A stretch of 63,221 nt of DNA from Candidatus Mediterraneibacter stercoripullorum (GTDB lineage Bacteria > Bacillota > Clostridia > Lachnospirales > Lachnospiraceae), in NCBI GenBank assembly GCA_019115765.1, contig DXCZ01000054.1:1-63221 (forward strand). Direction: 5' to 3'. Positions 45,683 through 54,939 of the stretch are shown here, one piece after another. Numbering within the stretch: position 1 is the first letter of the stretch; every line of letters starts with the position of its first letter. The notes below the pieces were generated by a model that had not been told where the DNA came from, did no database searches, and saw only the letters and a program-made list of their open reading frames with translations. The translations under genes were made by a program, and so were the position numbers.

Positions 45683-48084
45683 GTGAAGAAAAACGGACAG
45701 TCCGTATTTCGGTCCGGAACCTGGTTGAATTTATCCTGAGAGAAGGCGATATAGACAACCGGGTTTCGGGTTCAGCAGATAGAGATGCCATGCAGATGGG
45801 AGGACGGCTCCACCGAAAGATCCAGAAAAGGATGGGACCGGAATACCATGCGGAAGTTCCGCTTAAGATTGACGTTCCGTATGATGAATTTACCATTCGT
45901 CTTGAAGGACGTGCAGATGGTGTGATCATTCGTGAGGAAGCGGGAAATACGGTCGCAGTCATAGATGAGATCAAAGGCGTAATGCGAGACCTTACTTATG
46001 TAGAACGTCCTGTTAATGTACATCTGGCACAGGCAAAGTGCTATGCATATATCTATTTATCGCAGCATGGACTGGACCAGATGGGAGTTCAGATGACATA
46101 CTGCAATCTGGAGACAGAAGAAATCCGGCAGTTCCATTTTACTTATGCGGCAGATGAGCTTAGACAATGGTTTGACGATCTTATTGCCAGCTATGAAAAA
46201 TGGGCCAGATTTCAGATCCGCTGGAAAGAAAGAAGAAATACTTCGATCAGACCGCTTCAGTTTCCATTTGCTTACAGAGAGGGACAGAGGAATCTTGTGG
46301 CATCGGTTTATCGGACTATTCTCCGAAAGAAGAAAATTTTTATACAGGCACCTACAGGCGTCGGGAAAACCATTGCGTCAGTATTTCCAGCTGTGAAAGC
46401 GGTTGGGGAAGGTTTGGGTGAGAAGATATTCTATCTGACGGCGAAGACGATAACAAGGACAGTTGCAGAGCAGGCATTCCGGATTATGAAGGAACAGGGG
46501 CTGGAATTTAAGGTGATCACACTGACAGCCAAGGAAAAAATCTGTTTCTGTGAAGAAACAGAATGTAATCCGTATGCCTGTCCGTATGCCAAGGGGCATT
46601 TTGACAGGATAAATGATGCTGTTTTCGATATGTTGACATCTGGAAAAGAGATGAGCAGGATTGCTATAGAAGAGCAGGCTGAGAGATATAGAGTATGTCC
46701 TTTCGAAATGTCTCTGGATCTTTCCGTGTGGGCTGATGCTGTGATCTGCGACTATAATTACGTGTTTGATCCAAATGCTCATCTCAAGCGTTTCTTTTCA
46801 GAAGGAGGAAAAGGTGAATATCTCTTTCTGATCGATGAGGCCCATAACCTTGTGGAACGGGGCAGAGAGATGTACAGTGCCCGGCTCTATAAGGAAGACC
46901 TCCTTGAAGTGAAGCGTCTGGTAAAGGGCAAGGATTCAAAACTGACCAAGAGGCTGGAAGAAACCAACAGGCTGTTTCTTGCTCTTAAGAGGGAGTGTAC
47001 GGATTATGTTCTTCTGGAAAGCGTTTCGCATATAGCACTGAAGTTGATGAGCCTTTTTTCAGAACTGGAACGATTCCTTGAGGAATGCCAGGAGGAAGAA
47101 CTAAGAGATAAGATCCTTGATCTTTATTTCCAGGTCAGATCCTTTCTGAACATTCATGATCGTCTGGATGAGAACTACGTGATCTACACTGAACTTGAGG
47201 CTGACGGACGATTCAAGGTCTGTCTGTTCTGCGTAAATCCGGCTGTTAATCTTCAGGAATATCTGGAGCAGGGAAACAGCACAGTATTTTTCTCGGCTAC
47301 ATTGCTGCCTGTCCATTACTATAAGAAGCTCCTTTCAGTTGAAACGGACGATTATGCCGTTTATGCGCAGTCTTCTTTCCCGGAGGAAAACAGACTGATC
47401 CTGATCGGAAGAGACGTGAGCAGCCGCTATACGCAGCGGGGGCCGGCCATGTATGAGAGGACGGCCAGATATATTCGAGAGGCTGCAGCGGGGAGGAATG
47501 GTAACTATATGGCCTTTTTCCCGTCGTATCGATTTATGGAGGAAGTATATAATCGTTTCCTGGCTCTGGCGGCGGATATTGATTCGATTGTTCAGTCTCA
47601 GAATATGAATGAGACCCAGAGAGAAGAGTTCCTGGATGCTTTTGAGACGGATCGTGAACGGAGTCTGGTTGGCTTCTGTGTTATGGGGGGGATCTTTTCG
47701 GAAGGGATCGACCTTGCAGAAGAGCGTCTGATCGGAGCTGTGATCGTAGGGACGGGGCTGCCGCAGGTATGCAATGAACGAGAGATCGTCAAAACTTATT
47801 TTGAAAGGAGAATGCAGAGCGGATTTGACTATTCTTATTTATATCCGGGTATGAACAAAGTACTGCAGTCTGCCGGCAGAGTTATACGGACGGAAAATGA
47901 TAAAGGTATTATCCTTCTTCTGGACGACAGATTTCTGCAGGAACAGTACCGGGCTGTTTTTCCGCGGGAATGGGAAAACATTAAGGTATGCAATATAGGC
48001 AGCGTGAATGTCTGCCTCCGGGAATTCTGGGAAAATGCCGGATGCAGAATCCAAAATGACGAAGGCGGAACGAAGTTACACTGA
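45679..48084 (+). CDS. PD-(D/E)XK nuclease fused to XPD/DinG-like Fe-S helicase
   Basis: 801 residues, GTG start. The N-terminal nuclease-fold domain shows GRADG (77-81), Asp96 with Glu97-x-Lys99, and Gln118-x3-Tyr122, matching the PD-(D/E)XK and QxxxY pattern of RecB/Cas4-like nucleases. The helicase has Walker A APTGVGKT (224-231), probable Fe-S cysteines 289/291, 296, 301 and 340, DEAH (386-389) and a superfamily-2 helicase C-terminal domain ending about 780. Such proteins unwind 5'-3' damaged or structured DNA; the nuclease would cut the product. It differs from classic Firmicute DinG, which carries a DnaQ-like exonuclease. Function in this genus is untested. Confidence 0.9.
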   Translation: MSEEKRTVRISVRNLVEFILREGDIDNRVSGSADRDAMQMGGRLHRKIQKRMGPEYHAEVPLKIDVPYDEFTIRLEGRADGVIIREEAGNTVAVIDEIKGVMRDLTYVERPVNVHLAQAKCYAYIYLSQHGLDQMGVQMTYCNLETEEIRQFHFTYAADELRQWFDDLIASYEKWARFQIRWKERRNTSIRPLQFPFAYREGQRNLVASVYRTILRKKKIFIQAPTGVGKTIASVFPAVKAVGEGLGEKIFYLTAKTITRTVAEQAFRIMKEQGLEFKVITLTAKEKICFCEETECNPYACPYAKGHFDRINDAVFDMLTSGKEMSRIAIEEQAERYRVCPFEMSLDLSVWADAVICDYNYVFDPNAHLKRFFSEGGKGEYLFLIDEAHNLVERGREMYSARLYKEDLLEVKRLVKGKDSKLTKRLEETNRLFLALKRECTDYVLLESVSHIALKLMSLFSELERFLEECQEEELRDKILDLYFQVRSFLNIHDRLDENYVIYTELEADGRFKVCLFCVNPAVNLQEYLEQGNSTVFFSATLLPVHYYKKLLSVETDDYAVYAQSSFPEENRLILIGRDVSSRYTQRGPAMYERTARYIREAAAGRNGNYMAFFPSYRFMEEVYNRFLALAADIDSIVQSQNMNETQREEFLDAFETDRERSLVGFCVMGGIFSEGIDLAEERLIGAVIVGTGLPQVCNEREIVKTYFERRMQSGFDYSYLYPGMNKVLQSAGRVIRTENDKGIILLLDDRFLQEQYRAVFPREWENIKVCNIGSVNVCLREFWENAGCRIQNDEGGTKLH

Positions 48085-48095
48085 ATCGTTCCGCC
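48064..48095. terminator. Bidirectional terminator between helicase and lysR
   Basis: Perfect 10-bp stem (48064-48073 with 48086-48095) that includes the helicase stop codon. T-richness is weak on the + strand, so efficiency is uncertain. Confidence 0.6.
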
Positions 48096-48101
48096 GGGGT
48101 C

Positions 48102-48986
48102 TTATGCATTCTGAAAATAGCTGAGAAATCCTCTTGAAGCACGTGAAAGCGGCAGATGTTCATTATAGGCGATTGCAAGTCCACGTGCAGGCAGGTCTTC
48201 TTTTGTCTTTAACCGGAAGACCCCTTCGGTTTTATCGGAGACACAGTAGTCGGGGACGAATGCGATACCAAGTCCGATGCGTGCCAGATCAATAAGGAGG
48301 TCATTGCTGGTAAGTTCGATCTCGGGCACAAGATCAAGCTGATGCTGCTGAAACAGCTGATGGAGAAACTCATTGGTAGTACTGTGCTTGTCCAGCATGA
48401 GGATCGGGTATTCCAGAAGCTGGGAAAATGTAAGTTCACGCCCTTTCAATTCGCGGAAAGGTTCGCCAGCTATAAATACATCGTGGAATTTTTTGATCCT
48501 GATCACGGATACATTGCTGCCGAGATAACTGTTGGGATGGTTTACCACAATCAGATCAACCTGGCCATTGCGAAGAAGCTCGGCGCATTTGACAGAAGTC
48601 TGATTGATGACTTTGATATGTGCGTTGGGAAATTCCTTGTGGAAACGTTCCAGGTATGGAATCAAAAAATAGCGGCATATAGTATCGCTTGCACCAATTC
48701 GGATCTGTCCTCCGGTAGAAGCAGCATCCAGCAGCTGGGATTCGCCTTTCCGGATCAGATTCATGGCTGGTTCGATGTGGCGCATGAGAATCTCCCCTTC
48801 AGGAGTTAGCTGCACTTTTTTCGTACTGCGGATAAAAAGGACCTGATCCAGCTTTTTTTCCAGCGTCTTGATGGACTGGCTGACAGCAGACTGAGAAATA
48901 AAAAGCTGCTTGGAAGCTTCTGAAAAATTTAAGGTAGACGCAACATGGTAAAATACTTTATACAGTTCGTAATTGATGTCGATCAT
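48102..48986 (-). CDS. LysR-family transcriptional regulator
   Basis: 294 residues, standard size. N-terminal winged HTH (FSEASKQLFISQSAVSQSIK, about 21-40) and a substrate-binding domain from about 90. AGGAGG precedes the ATG. It is divergent from the DUF1461 gene; LysR proteins often control the divergent neighbour, but the effector cannot be inferred. Confidence 0.93.
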   Translation of the reverse strand: MIDINYELYKVFYHVASTLNFSEASKQLFISQSAVSQSIKTLEKKLDQVLFIRSTKKVQLTPEGEILMRHIEPAMNLIRKGESQLLDAASTGGQIRIGASDTICRYFLIPYLERFHKEFPNAHIKVINQTSVKCAELLRNGQVDLIVVNHPNSYLGSNVSVIRIKKFHDVFIAGEPFRELKGRELTFSQLLEYPILMLDKHSTTNEFLHQLFQQHQLDLVPEIELTSNDLLIDLARIGLGIAFVPDYCVSDKTEGVFRLKTKEDLPARGLAIAYNEHLPLSRASRGFLSYFQNA

Positions 48987-49015
48987 TATTAGACCTCCTA
49001 ATAAATGCTGATTGT

Positions 49016-49044
49016 ATTATAAGATACTGTGAAAAGAATTACAA
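49016..49044 (-). promoter_or_regulatory. lysR promoter
   Basis: Minus-strand TTGTAA (49044-49039), 17-base spacer, TATAAT (49021-49016), about 30 bases before the lysR start. Confidence 0.6.
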
Positions 49045-49080
49045 TAGAAATCTAACATTAAGAAAGGAACAGACAGAATA

Positions 49081-49776
49081 ATGAAGAAATTACAGTGGGC
49101 AGCAGGAATCATCCTTGCTTTTTCAATTATTGCCGCTCTGCTGATCACAAGCTTTGAAATTGCGATGTATGCAGATTTTGGTGTTTACCAGAGAGAATAT
49201 GAGAAATATGATGTGCTCTCAGATCTGGATATGACCATGGATGATGTTATGCATGTAACAGAAGAAATGATGGCATATCTTCGCGGCGATCGCGATGAAC
49301 TGTCTGTTATTACAACTGTAGAGGGAAAGGAACAGGATTTCTTTAACGAACAGGACCGGTTCCATATGGGTGAAGTCCGGGATCTGTTCATAGGCGGCCT
49401 TAATATCAGGCTTGGAGCCTGTGTTATCGCTGTCATATGTCTTCTTTTCCTGATACTGACAAAGGTGCAGCTGCGCAGGATCATTCCTCGATCCTATTTT
49501 ATTGCGCTGGGCGTGACGGCTGCTGCGTTCGTCTTTATCGGACTGGCTGCTCTGATCGATTTTAATGCGGTCTTTGTCCAGTTCCACCATATCTTTTTTG
49601 ATAATGATCTCTGGCTTTTCGATCCGGCAGAGGATTATATGATCCGTATGCTGCCGGAAGGGCTGTTTGCCGATATGGTGGCACGCATTGGAGCGCTGTT
49701 TGCAGGAGGATTGATCATTTTGCTTATCCTCAGTCTGATCCCGGGAATAATAAAGGCGAAGAAACAAAAGAAATAA
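49081..49776 (+). CDS. TIGR01906/DUF1461 integral membrane protein
   Basis: 231 residues. Four membrane segments (about 8-28, 108-128, 140-163 and 202-225) with a long outside loop between the first two, which holds the family's MDDVMHVTEEMMAYLRGDRD segment. The family is uncharacterised and occurs widely in Clostridia and lactic bacteria. AGAAAGGAA precedes the ATG. Divergent from lysR. Confidence 0.88.
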   Translation: MKKLQWAAGIILAFSIIAALLITSFEIAMYADFGVYQREYEKYDVLSDLDMTMDDVMHVTEEMMAYLRGDRDELSVITTVEGKEQDFFNEQDRFHMGEVRDLFIGGLNIRLGACVIAVICLLFLILTKVQLRRIIPRSYFIALGVTAAAFVFIGLAALIDFNAVFVQFHHIFFDNDLWLFDPAEDYMIRMLPEGLFADMVARIGALFAGGLIILLILSLIPGIIKAKKQKK

Positions 49777-49814
49777 AAATTAGCATCTCTTATCAAAAAG
49801 TTTAATTATATTAA

Positions 49815-49844
49815 TTGTACTTATGACGAAAACTGTGGTACGAT
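49815..49844 (+). promoter_or_regulatory. Weak purL promoter
   Basis: TTGTAC (49815-49820), 18-base spacer, TACGAT (49839-49844). The leader to 49918 shows GTCTG/CAGAC-like repeats but not the conserved core of a purine riboswitch. Confidence 0.4.
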
Positions 49845-49917
49845 ACAGACAAGTGGTCTGACAGATTCAAAGACGCAGACAGATACCAGCAGATTTTGAT
49901 GCAAAGGAGATTGAGTT

Positions 49918-52900
49918 ATGGGTAATGTAAAGCGAGTTTATGTTGAGAAAAAACCGGAATTTGCCGTATCGGCAAAGGGACTTCGGCATGAGATCCGCCG
50001 TTATCTTGGAATCATGGATGTTACTGGAGTACGTGTCCTGATCCGTTATGATGCGGAAAATATTTCGGATGAAACCTTTGAAAAAGCATGCAGCGGTGTG
50101 TTTGCCGAGCCGCCTGTGGACATCCTCTATCGCGAGCACTTCCCCATGAACGAGGGGGACAGAAGTTTTTCTGTTGAGTTTCTGCCCGGGCAGTTTGATC
50201 AGCGTGCTGATTCGGCGGAGCAGTGCATCCGTTTTATCAAAGAAGACGAGGCGCCTGTGATCCGTACGGCAACAACGTATGTGATCGAGGGGAATATCTC
50301 AGATGAGGAGATGGAGGCGATTAAAAATCACTGTATCAATCCCGTTGATTCCAGGGAAGCAGCTGAAGAGAAGCCGGATACACTTGTGACGGTTTTTGAT
50401 GAACCTGAGGATATTAAAGTATTTGATGGGTTCAAAGACATGCCGGAAAAAGAACTGAAAGAGCTGTATGATTCTCTAGGCCTTGCAATGACTTTTAAAG
50501 ATTTTCTTCATATTCAGAATTATTATCATGGAGAGGAAGACAGAGATCCTACAATGACAGAAATCCGTGTACTGGATACGTACTGGTCAGATCATTGCCG
50601 TCATACAACTTTCTCTACAGAGTTAAAGAATGTGAAATTCGATGACGGAGATTACAGAAAGCCGATCGAGGATACTTATAAAGAATATCTGAGAGATCAC
50701 AGTGAGATCTTCGCAGGAAGAGAAGACAAGTTTGTCTGCCTGATGGATCTGGCGCTGATGGCAATGCGCAGATTGAAGAGAGAAGGAAAACTTCAGGATC
50801 AGGAAGAGTCTGATGAGATCAATGCCTGCAGCATCGTTGTTCCGATCAAGGTAGACGGTGTAGAGGAAGAGTGGCTTATTAATTTCAAAAATGAGACGCA
50901 TAACCATCCGACAGAGATCGAACCTTTCGGTGGAGCGGCAACCTGTCTGGGAGGTGCGATCCGCGATCCTCTTTCAGGGCGTACCTATGTTTATCAGGCA
51001 ATGCGTGTGACCGGTGCGGCAGATCCCACGGTATCAGTAAAGGATACACTGAAAGGAAAGCTTCCTCAGAAGAAGCTGGTACGTGAAGCGGCACACGGCT
51101 ACAGTTCATATGGAAATCAGATTGGCCTTGCCACCGGTCTGGTCAAGGAAATCTATCATCCGGATTACGTAGCAAAAAGGATGGAGATTGGTGCTGTCCT
51201 TGGTGCTGCTCCCAGGCGTGCTGTTATCCGTGAGAATTCTGATCCCGGCGATATCATCATTCTGCTGGGCGGACGGACAGGCCGTGATGGCTGCGGAGGA
51301 GCTACTGGGTCTTCAAAGGTGCACACAGAGGAATCTATTGAAACCTGTGGCGCTGAAGTCCAGAAGGGTAATCCGCCTACAGAAAGGAAAATACAGAGAC
51401 TGTTCCGCAGAGAGGAAGTTAGTTGTCTGATCAAAAAATGTAATGATTTCGGTGCAGGCGGCGTCTCTGTTGCTATTGGAGAACTGGCGGATGGCCTTCG
51501 TGTGGAACTGGATAAAGTTCCGAAAAAATATGCCGGACTGGACGGGACAGAGATTGCAATCTCCGAGTCACAGGAGCGTATGGCTGTTGTTGTTGACCCG
51601 AAGGATGCAGCTCAGTTTATGGCTTATGCGAAGGAGGAGAACCTGGAGGCTACAGAAGTTGCTGTTGTGACAGAGGAGCCGAGGCTTGTCCTGATCTGGA
51701 GAGGAAAGGAAATCGTTAATATTTCCAGAGCGTTCCTGAATACAAACGGAGCGCATCAGGAAACAGAAGTTGAAGTCGAAATTCCGAAGAAAGAGGACAG
51801 TCTGTTCCAGAGAGAAGAGGTCGGTGATGTACGCGGGAAATGGCTGGAGACACTGGCAGATCTGAATGTATGCTCCCAGAAAGGTCTTGTTGAAATGTTC
51901 GACGGATCGATCGGAGCCGGATCCGTGTTCATGCCTCATGGCGGTAAGTATCAGATGACTGAGACTCAGGCTATGGTAGCAAAAGTTCCGGTACAGAATG
52001 GAACGACGGACAGTGTTTCTATGATGAGTTATGGATTCGATCCTTATCTTTCAAGCTGGAGCCCGTATCATGGAGCAGTATATGCAGTTACAGAGTCTGT
52101 GGCAAAGATTGTTGCAGCAGGCGGTGATTACAGGAAGATCCGTTTTACCTTCCAGGAATATTTCCGCAGAATGACAGAGGAACCGAAGAGATGGAGTCAG
52201 CCTTTCGCGGCTCTCCTCGGAGCATATGCAGCTCAGATAGGATTCGGCCTTCCGTCAATCGGAGGAAAAGACAGTATGTCCGGAACATTCCAGGATATTG
52301 ATGTGCCGCCCACTCTTGTATCTTTTGCAGTGGATATGGCGCTTGACAGCGAGATCATCACACCTGAACTGAAAAAGGCGGGCAGCAAGCTGGTATGGCT
52401 CAGGATCGAGAAGGATGAATATGATCTGCCTGTCTACAGCCAGATCATGGATCAGTACGGAAAATTTACGGAGGATATCCGTGAAGGAAGGATCATTTCA
52501 GCTTATGCACTTGACCGTCACGGAGTAATCTCCTCGGTTAGCAAAATGGCATTCGGCAATGGCATGGGCGTGAAGATTGAGCATAATATGGACCCGAGAG
52601 ATCTGTTTGCACCGGCATTCGGAGATATTATTGCAGAAGTTCCGGACGGAGAGGTCGGTAATCTGCACATCACCTACACTGTTATTGGTGAAGTGACAGA
52701 TAAAGCTAAATTTGAATATGGCAACGTGGAGATAGGTCTGGATGAAGCAGAGAAGGCATGGACCGGAACGCTGGAAAGCGTCTTTGCAACGAAATCAGCG
52801 GCGGATTCAGATCAGCAGATAGAGGAAAAACTCTACGATGCATCAGACATTCATATCTGCAGTCATAAGATCGGACAGCCTACTGTGTTTATTCCTGTAT

Positions 52901-53673
52901 TCCCGGGAACAAACTGTGAATATGACAGCGCAAAGGCGTTCGAACGGGCAGGGGCAAAGGTGATCACAAAGGTATTCCGGAATCTGGATGCTGCAGATAT
53001 CAGAGATTCTGTTGCTGAATTTGAGAAAGCTATCGGACAGGCTCAGATGATCATGTTCCCCGGCGGCTTCAGTGCTGGTGATGAGCCGGACGGATCAGCA
53101 AAATTCTTTGCTACGGCATTTCAGAATGCAAAGATCAAGGAAGCGGTAGAGAAACTTCTCAATGAAAGAGATGGTCTGGCACTTGGTATCTGCAACGGAT
53201 TCCAGGCGCTGATCAAACTGGGACTGGTTCCGTATGGAAAAATCACAGGCCAGATAGATGATTCACCGACACTTACCTACAACACGATCGGACGTCATAT
53301 CTCAAAGATGGTCTATACAAAGGTAGTGACGAACAAGTCTCCATGGCTTGCAGAGGCACAGCTTGGCGGCGTTTACACTAATCCGGCTTCTCATGGGGAA
53401 GGACGTTTCGTGGCAAGCGAGGAATGGCTGGAGAAACTTTTCGCTAATGGACAGGTTGCTACGCAGTACTGTGATCCGGACGGAAGGATCAGCATGGATG
53501 AGGAGTGGAATGTAAATGGTTCCTACCGCGCTGTTGAAGGAATCACCAGTCCTGACGGACGTGTACTTGGAAAGATGGCACACGCAGAACGTCGTGGCGA
53601 ATCTGTAGCTGTAAATATATACGGAGAACAGGATATGAAGATATTTGAATCTGGAGTAAAGTATTTCAGGTGA
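49918..53673 (+). CDS. purL: Phosphoribosylformylglycinamidine synthase, single chain
   Basis: 1251 residues, the large monomeric form with glutamine amidotransferase fused at the C-terminus. It makes FGAM in purine synthesis from FGAR, glutamine and ATP. The FGAM-synthase N-terminal domain and two AIR-synthetase-like halves are followed by a class I glutaminase: FPGTNCEYDSAKAF, the nucleophile Cys in ALGICNGFQAL, and a distal HGEGRF with His. A GAGG-type ribosome site (AAAGGAGAT) precedes the ATG. Monocistronic; the tRNA operon follows. Confidence 0.97.
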   Translation: MGNVKRVYVEKKPEFAVSAKGLRHEIRRYLGIMDVTGVRVLIRYDAENISDETFEKACSGVFAEPPVDILYREHFPMNEGDRSFSVEFLPGQFDQRADSAEQCIRFIKEDEAPVIRTATTYVIEGNISDEEMEAIKNHCINPVDSREAAEEKPDTLVTVFDEPEDIKVFDGFKDMPEKELKELYDSLGLAMTFKDFLHIQNYYHGEEDRDPTMTEIRVLDTYWSDHCRHTTFSTELKNVKFDDGDYRKPIEDTYKEYLRDHSEIFAGREDKFVCLMDLALMAMRRLKREGKLQDQEESDEINACSIVVPIKVDGVEEEWLINFKNETHNHPTEIEPFGGAATCLGGAIRDPLSGRTYVYQAMRVTGAADPTVSVKDTLKGKLPQKKLVREAAHGYSSYGNQIGLATGLVKEIYHPDYVAKRMEIGAVLGAAPRRAVIRENSDPGDIIILLGGRTGRDGCGGATGSSKVHTEESIETCGAEVQKGNPPTERKIQRLFRREEVSCLIKKCNDFGAGGVSVAIGELADGLRVELDKVPKKYAGLDGTEIAISESQERMAVVVDPKDAAQFMAYAKEENLEATEVAVVTEEPRLVLIWRGKEIVNISRAFLNTNGAHQETEVEVEIPKKEDSLFQREEVGDVRGKWLETLADLNVCSQKGLVEMFDGSIGAGSVFMPHGGKYQMTETQAMVAKVPVQNGTTDSVSMMSYGFDPYLSSWSPYHGAVYAVTESVAKIVAAGGDYRKIRFTFQEYFRRMTEEPKRWSQPFAALLGAYAAQIGFGLPSIGGKDSMSGTFQDIDVPPTLVSFAVDMALDSEIITPELKKAGSKLVWLRIEKDEYDLPVYSQIMDQYGKFTEDIREGRIISAYALDRHGVISSVSKMAFGNGMGVKIEHNMDPRDLFAPAFGDIIAEVPDGEVGNLHITYTVIGEVTDKAKFEYGNVEIGLDEAEKAWTGTLESVFATKSAADSDQQIEEKLYDASDIHICSHKIGQPTVFIPVFPGTNCEYDSAKAFERAGAKVITKVFRNLDAADIRDSVAEFEKAIGQAQMIMFPGGFSAGDEPDGSAKFFATAFQNAKIKEAVEKLLNERDGLALGICNGFQALIKLGLVPYGKITGQIDDSPTLTYNTIGRHISKMVYTKVVTNKSPWLAEAQLGGVYTNPASHGEGRFVASEEWLEKLFANGQVATQYCDPDGRISMDEEWNVNGSYRAVEGITSPDGRVLGKMAHAERRGESVAVNIYGEQDMKIFESGVKYFR

Positions 53674-53701
53674 AAAATGTCGGTTAACGGATAAAAAAGT
53701 G

Positions 53702-53768
53702 TTGACATTTGGAGGAAGATGATAGTATAATAGCAAAGCGGGTTGCGGATGGTAACATTACGCAACCC
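53702..53768 (+). promoter_or_regulatory. tRNA operon promoter and leader hairpin
   Basis: TTGACA (53702-53707), 18-base spacer, TATAAT (53726-53731). An 8-bp stem (53740-53747 with 53761-53768) lies between the promoter and the first tRNA and may guide 5' processing. Confidence 0.75.
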
Positions 53769-53775
53769 AAATTAT

Positions 53776-53848
53776 GGGGTCTTAGCTCAGCTGGGAGAGC
53801 ATCTGCCTTACAAGCAGAGGGTCACAGGTTCGAGCCCTGTAGGCCCCA
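53776..53848 (+). tRNA. tRNA-Val (TAC), copy 1
   Basis: 73 bases fold into a full cloverleaf; the anticodon loop reads CTTACAA with anticodon TAC. Acceptor GGGGTCT pairs with AGGCCCC. CCA is not encoded. Confidence 0.95.
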
Positions 53849-53862
53849 TAAGAAAACAATAT

Positions 53863-53936
53863 GGCGGAATAGCTCAGTTGGCTAGAGCACACGGTTCATA
53901 CCCGTGGTGTCGCTGGTTCAAATCCAGTTTCCGCTA
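53863..53936 (+). tRNA. tRNA-Met (CAT), elongator type, copy 1
   Basis: 74 bases, anticodon CAT. The anticodon stem CACGG/CCGTG lacks the three G-C pairs of initiator tRNA, so this is the elongator. CCA not encoded. Identical to the copy at 54029. Confidence 0.93.
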
Positions 53937-53940
53937 CTAT

Positions 53941-54013
53941 GGGGTCTTAGCTCAGCTGGGAGAGCATCTGCCTTACAAGCAGAGGGTCATAGGTTCGAGC
54001 CCTATAGGCCCCA
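53941..54013 (+). tRNA. tRNA-Val (TAC), copy 2
   Basis: Same as the copy at 53776 except for a compensated pair in the T stem (C-G to T-A), so the fold is preserved. Begins only 4 bases after the first tRNA-Met. Confidence 0.95.
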
Positions 54014-54028
54014 TGTAAAACCAAATAT

Positions 54029-54102
54029 GGCGGAATAGCTCAGTTGGCTAGAGCACACGGTTCATACCCGTGGTGTCGCTGGTTCAAATCCAGTTTCCGC
54101 TA
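54029..54102 (+). tRNA. tRNA-Met (CAT), elongator type, copy 2
   Basis: Identical to the copy at 53863. Last of the Val-Met-Val-Met array, which looks like a tandem duplication of a two-tRNA unit. Confidence 0.93.
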
Positions 54103-54110
54103 CTTGAGAG

Positions 54111-54137
54111 CCTCTCGCATCAGTGCGGGAGGTTTTT
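54111..54137 (+). terminator. Terminator of the tRNA operon
   Basis: 9-bp stem with one wobble pair (54111-54119 with 54124-54132) followed by TTTTT. Confidence 0.85.
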
Positions 54138-54221
54138 CTGTAGCAGCTGTCTTTGCGGCTTTCCTTTATCAGCCTTTTATGTTAGAATATCTTCCAGGAA
54201 CATCTACGGAGGATAAACTGC

Positions 54222-54923
54222 ATGAAAAAAAAGAGTGTATATATACTGAAAATCATATTGGGTGGGTATCTTGCATTTATAGGCGTCAGCCTGTTTGTAC
54301 TGATGCAGCAGCAGAAACCAAGCAATATGATTTCTCTTTCTGTTCTGGGCGCTATATCTGCCATGATCGGCATTATATATGCTGTATATTTTCTGATGAA
54401 AGTCCTTAATATAAAAAATATGGATCGCGGATCTGACAGCGGAAAATTCTGGAAGACTGCTGTCGGCAAGGCTGTGGCAGGAATCTGGAATAGTGTAACC
54501 GGAAAACTGACCAGGATTCATATGAAGAGAAGAAAGCAGGAGGCGTCTGACGCTACAGAGGAAATGCCCGTGGCAGAGATCCGCCAGATGGCAGCTCAGA
54601 CAGCCTTAAATACAGGAGAAGAAGAAAAACAGGAAAAGATTCCGGCTCCCATGCCGGTTGTCGGAGAGGAAACCGGTGGCCAGGATGCAACACAGGATAA
54701 AGTGCAGAATGTAACGCCGGATGAAGCACAGAATGTAACGCCGGATAAAGTGCAGGATATAACACCGAATATAGCGCCAAATATGGCTCAGAATGTTACA
54801 GAATCTGAGCCTGTCAAAGAAGAAAATATTGTTTGGGATAACAGTAAGGGCAGTGAAGAGGAGAACGGAGAGACTGAAAAAGATGATAAAGACGATAATC
54901 AGAACAATGTTCTGAGAATATAA
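54222..54923 (+). CDS. Membrane-anchored protein with short tandem repeats
   Basis: 233 residues. Two N-terminal membrane segments (about 8-28 and 36-60) are followed by a basic stretch (about 75-107) and a low-complexity acidic/polar tail. In the tail an 8-residue unit of the form QNVTPDKV repeats about three times (about 164-190; DNA repeats near 54710-54780). Function unknown. GGAGG precedes the ATG. It begins an operon with ispF 16 bases downstream. Confidence 0.65.
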   Translation: MKKKSVYILKIILGGYLAFIGVSLFVLMQQQKPSNMISLSVLGAISAMIGIIYAVYFLMKVLNIKNMDRGSDSGKFWKTAVGKAVAGIWNSVTGKLTRIHMKRRKQEASDATEEMPVAEIRQMAAQTALNTGEEEKQEKIPAPMPVVGEETGGQDATQDKVQNVTPDEAQNVTPDKVQDITPNIAPNMAQNVTESEPVKEENIVWDNSKGSEEENGETEKDDKDDNQNNVLRI

Positions 54924-54939
54924 CTGCGGGAGGTATAAA

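Noticed and set aside
49777-49917. Purine riboswitch before purL
   Set aside because: The conserved core and P1 pairing were not found.
53743-54409. Open frames over the tRNA array
   Set aside because: They translate tRNA sequence; the cloverleaf folds explain the region.
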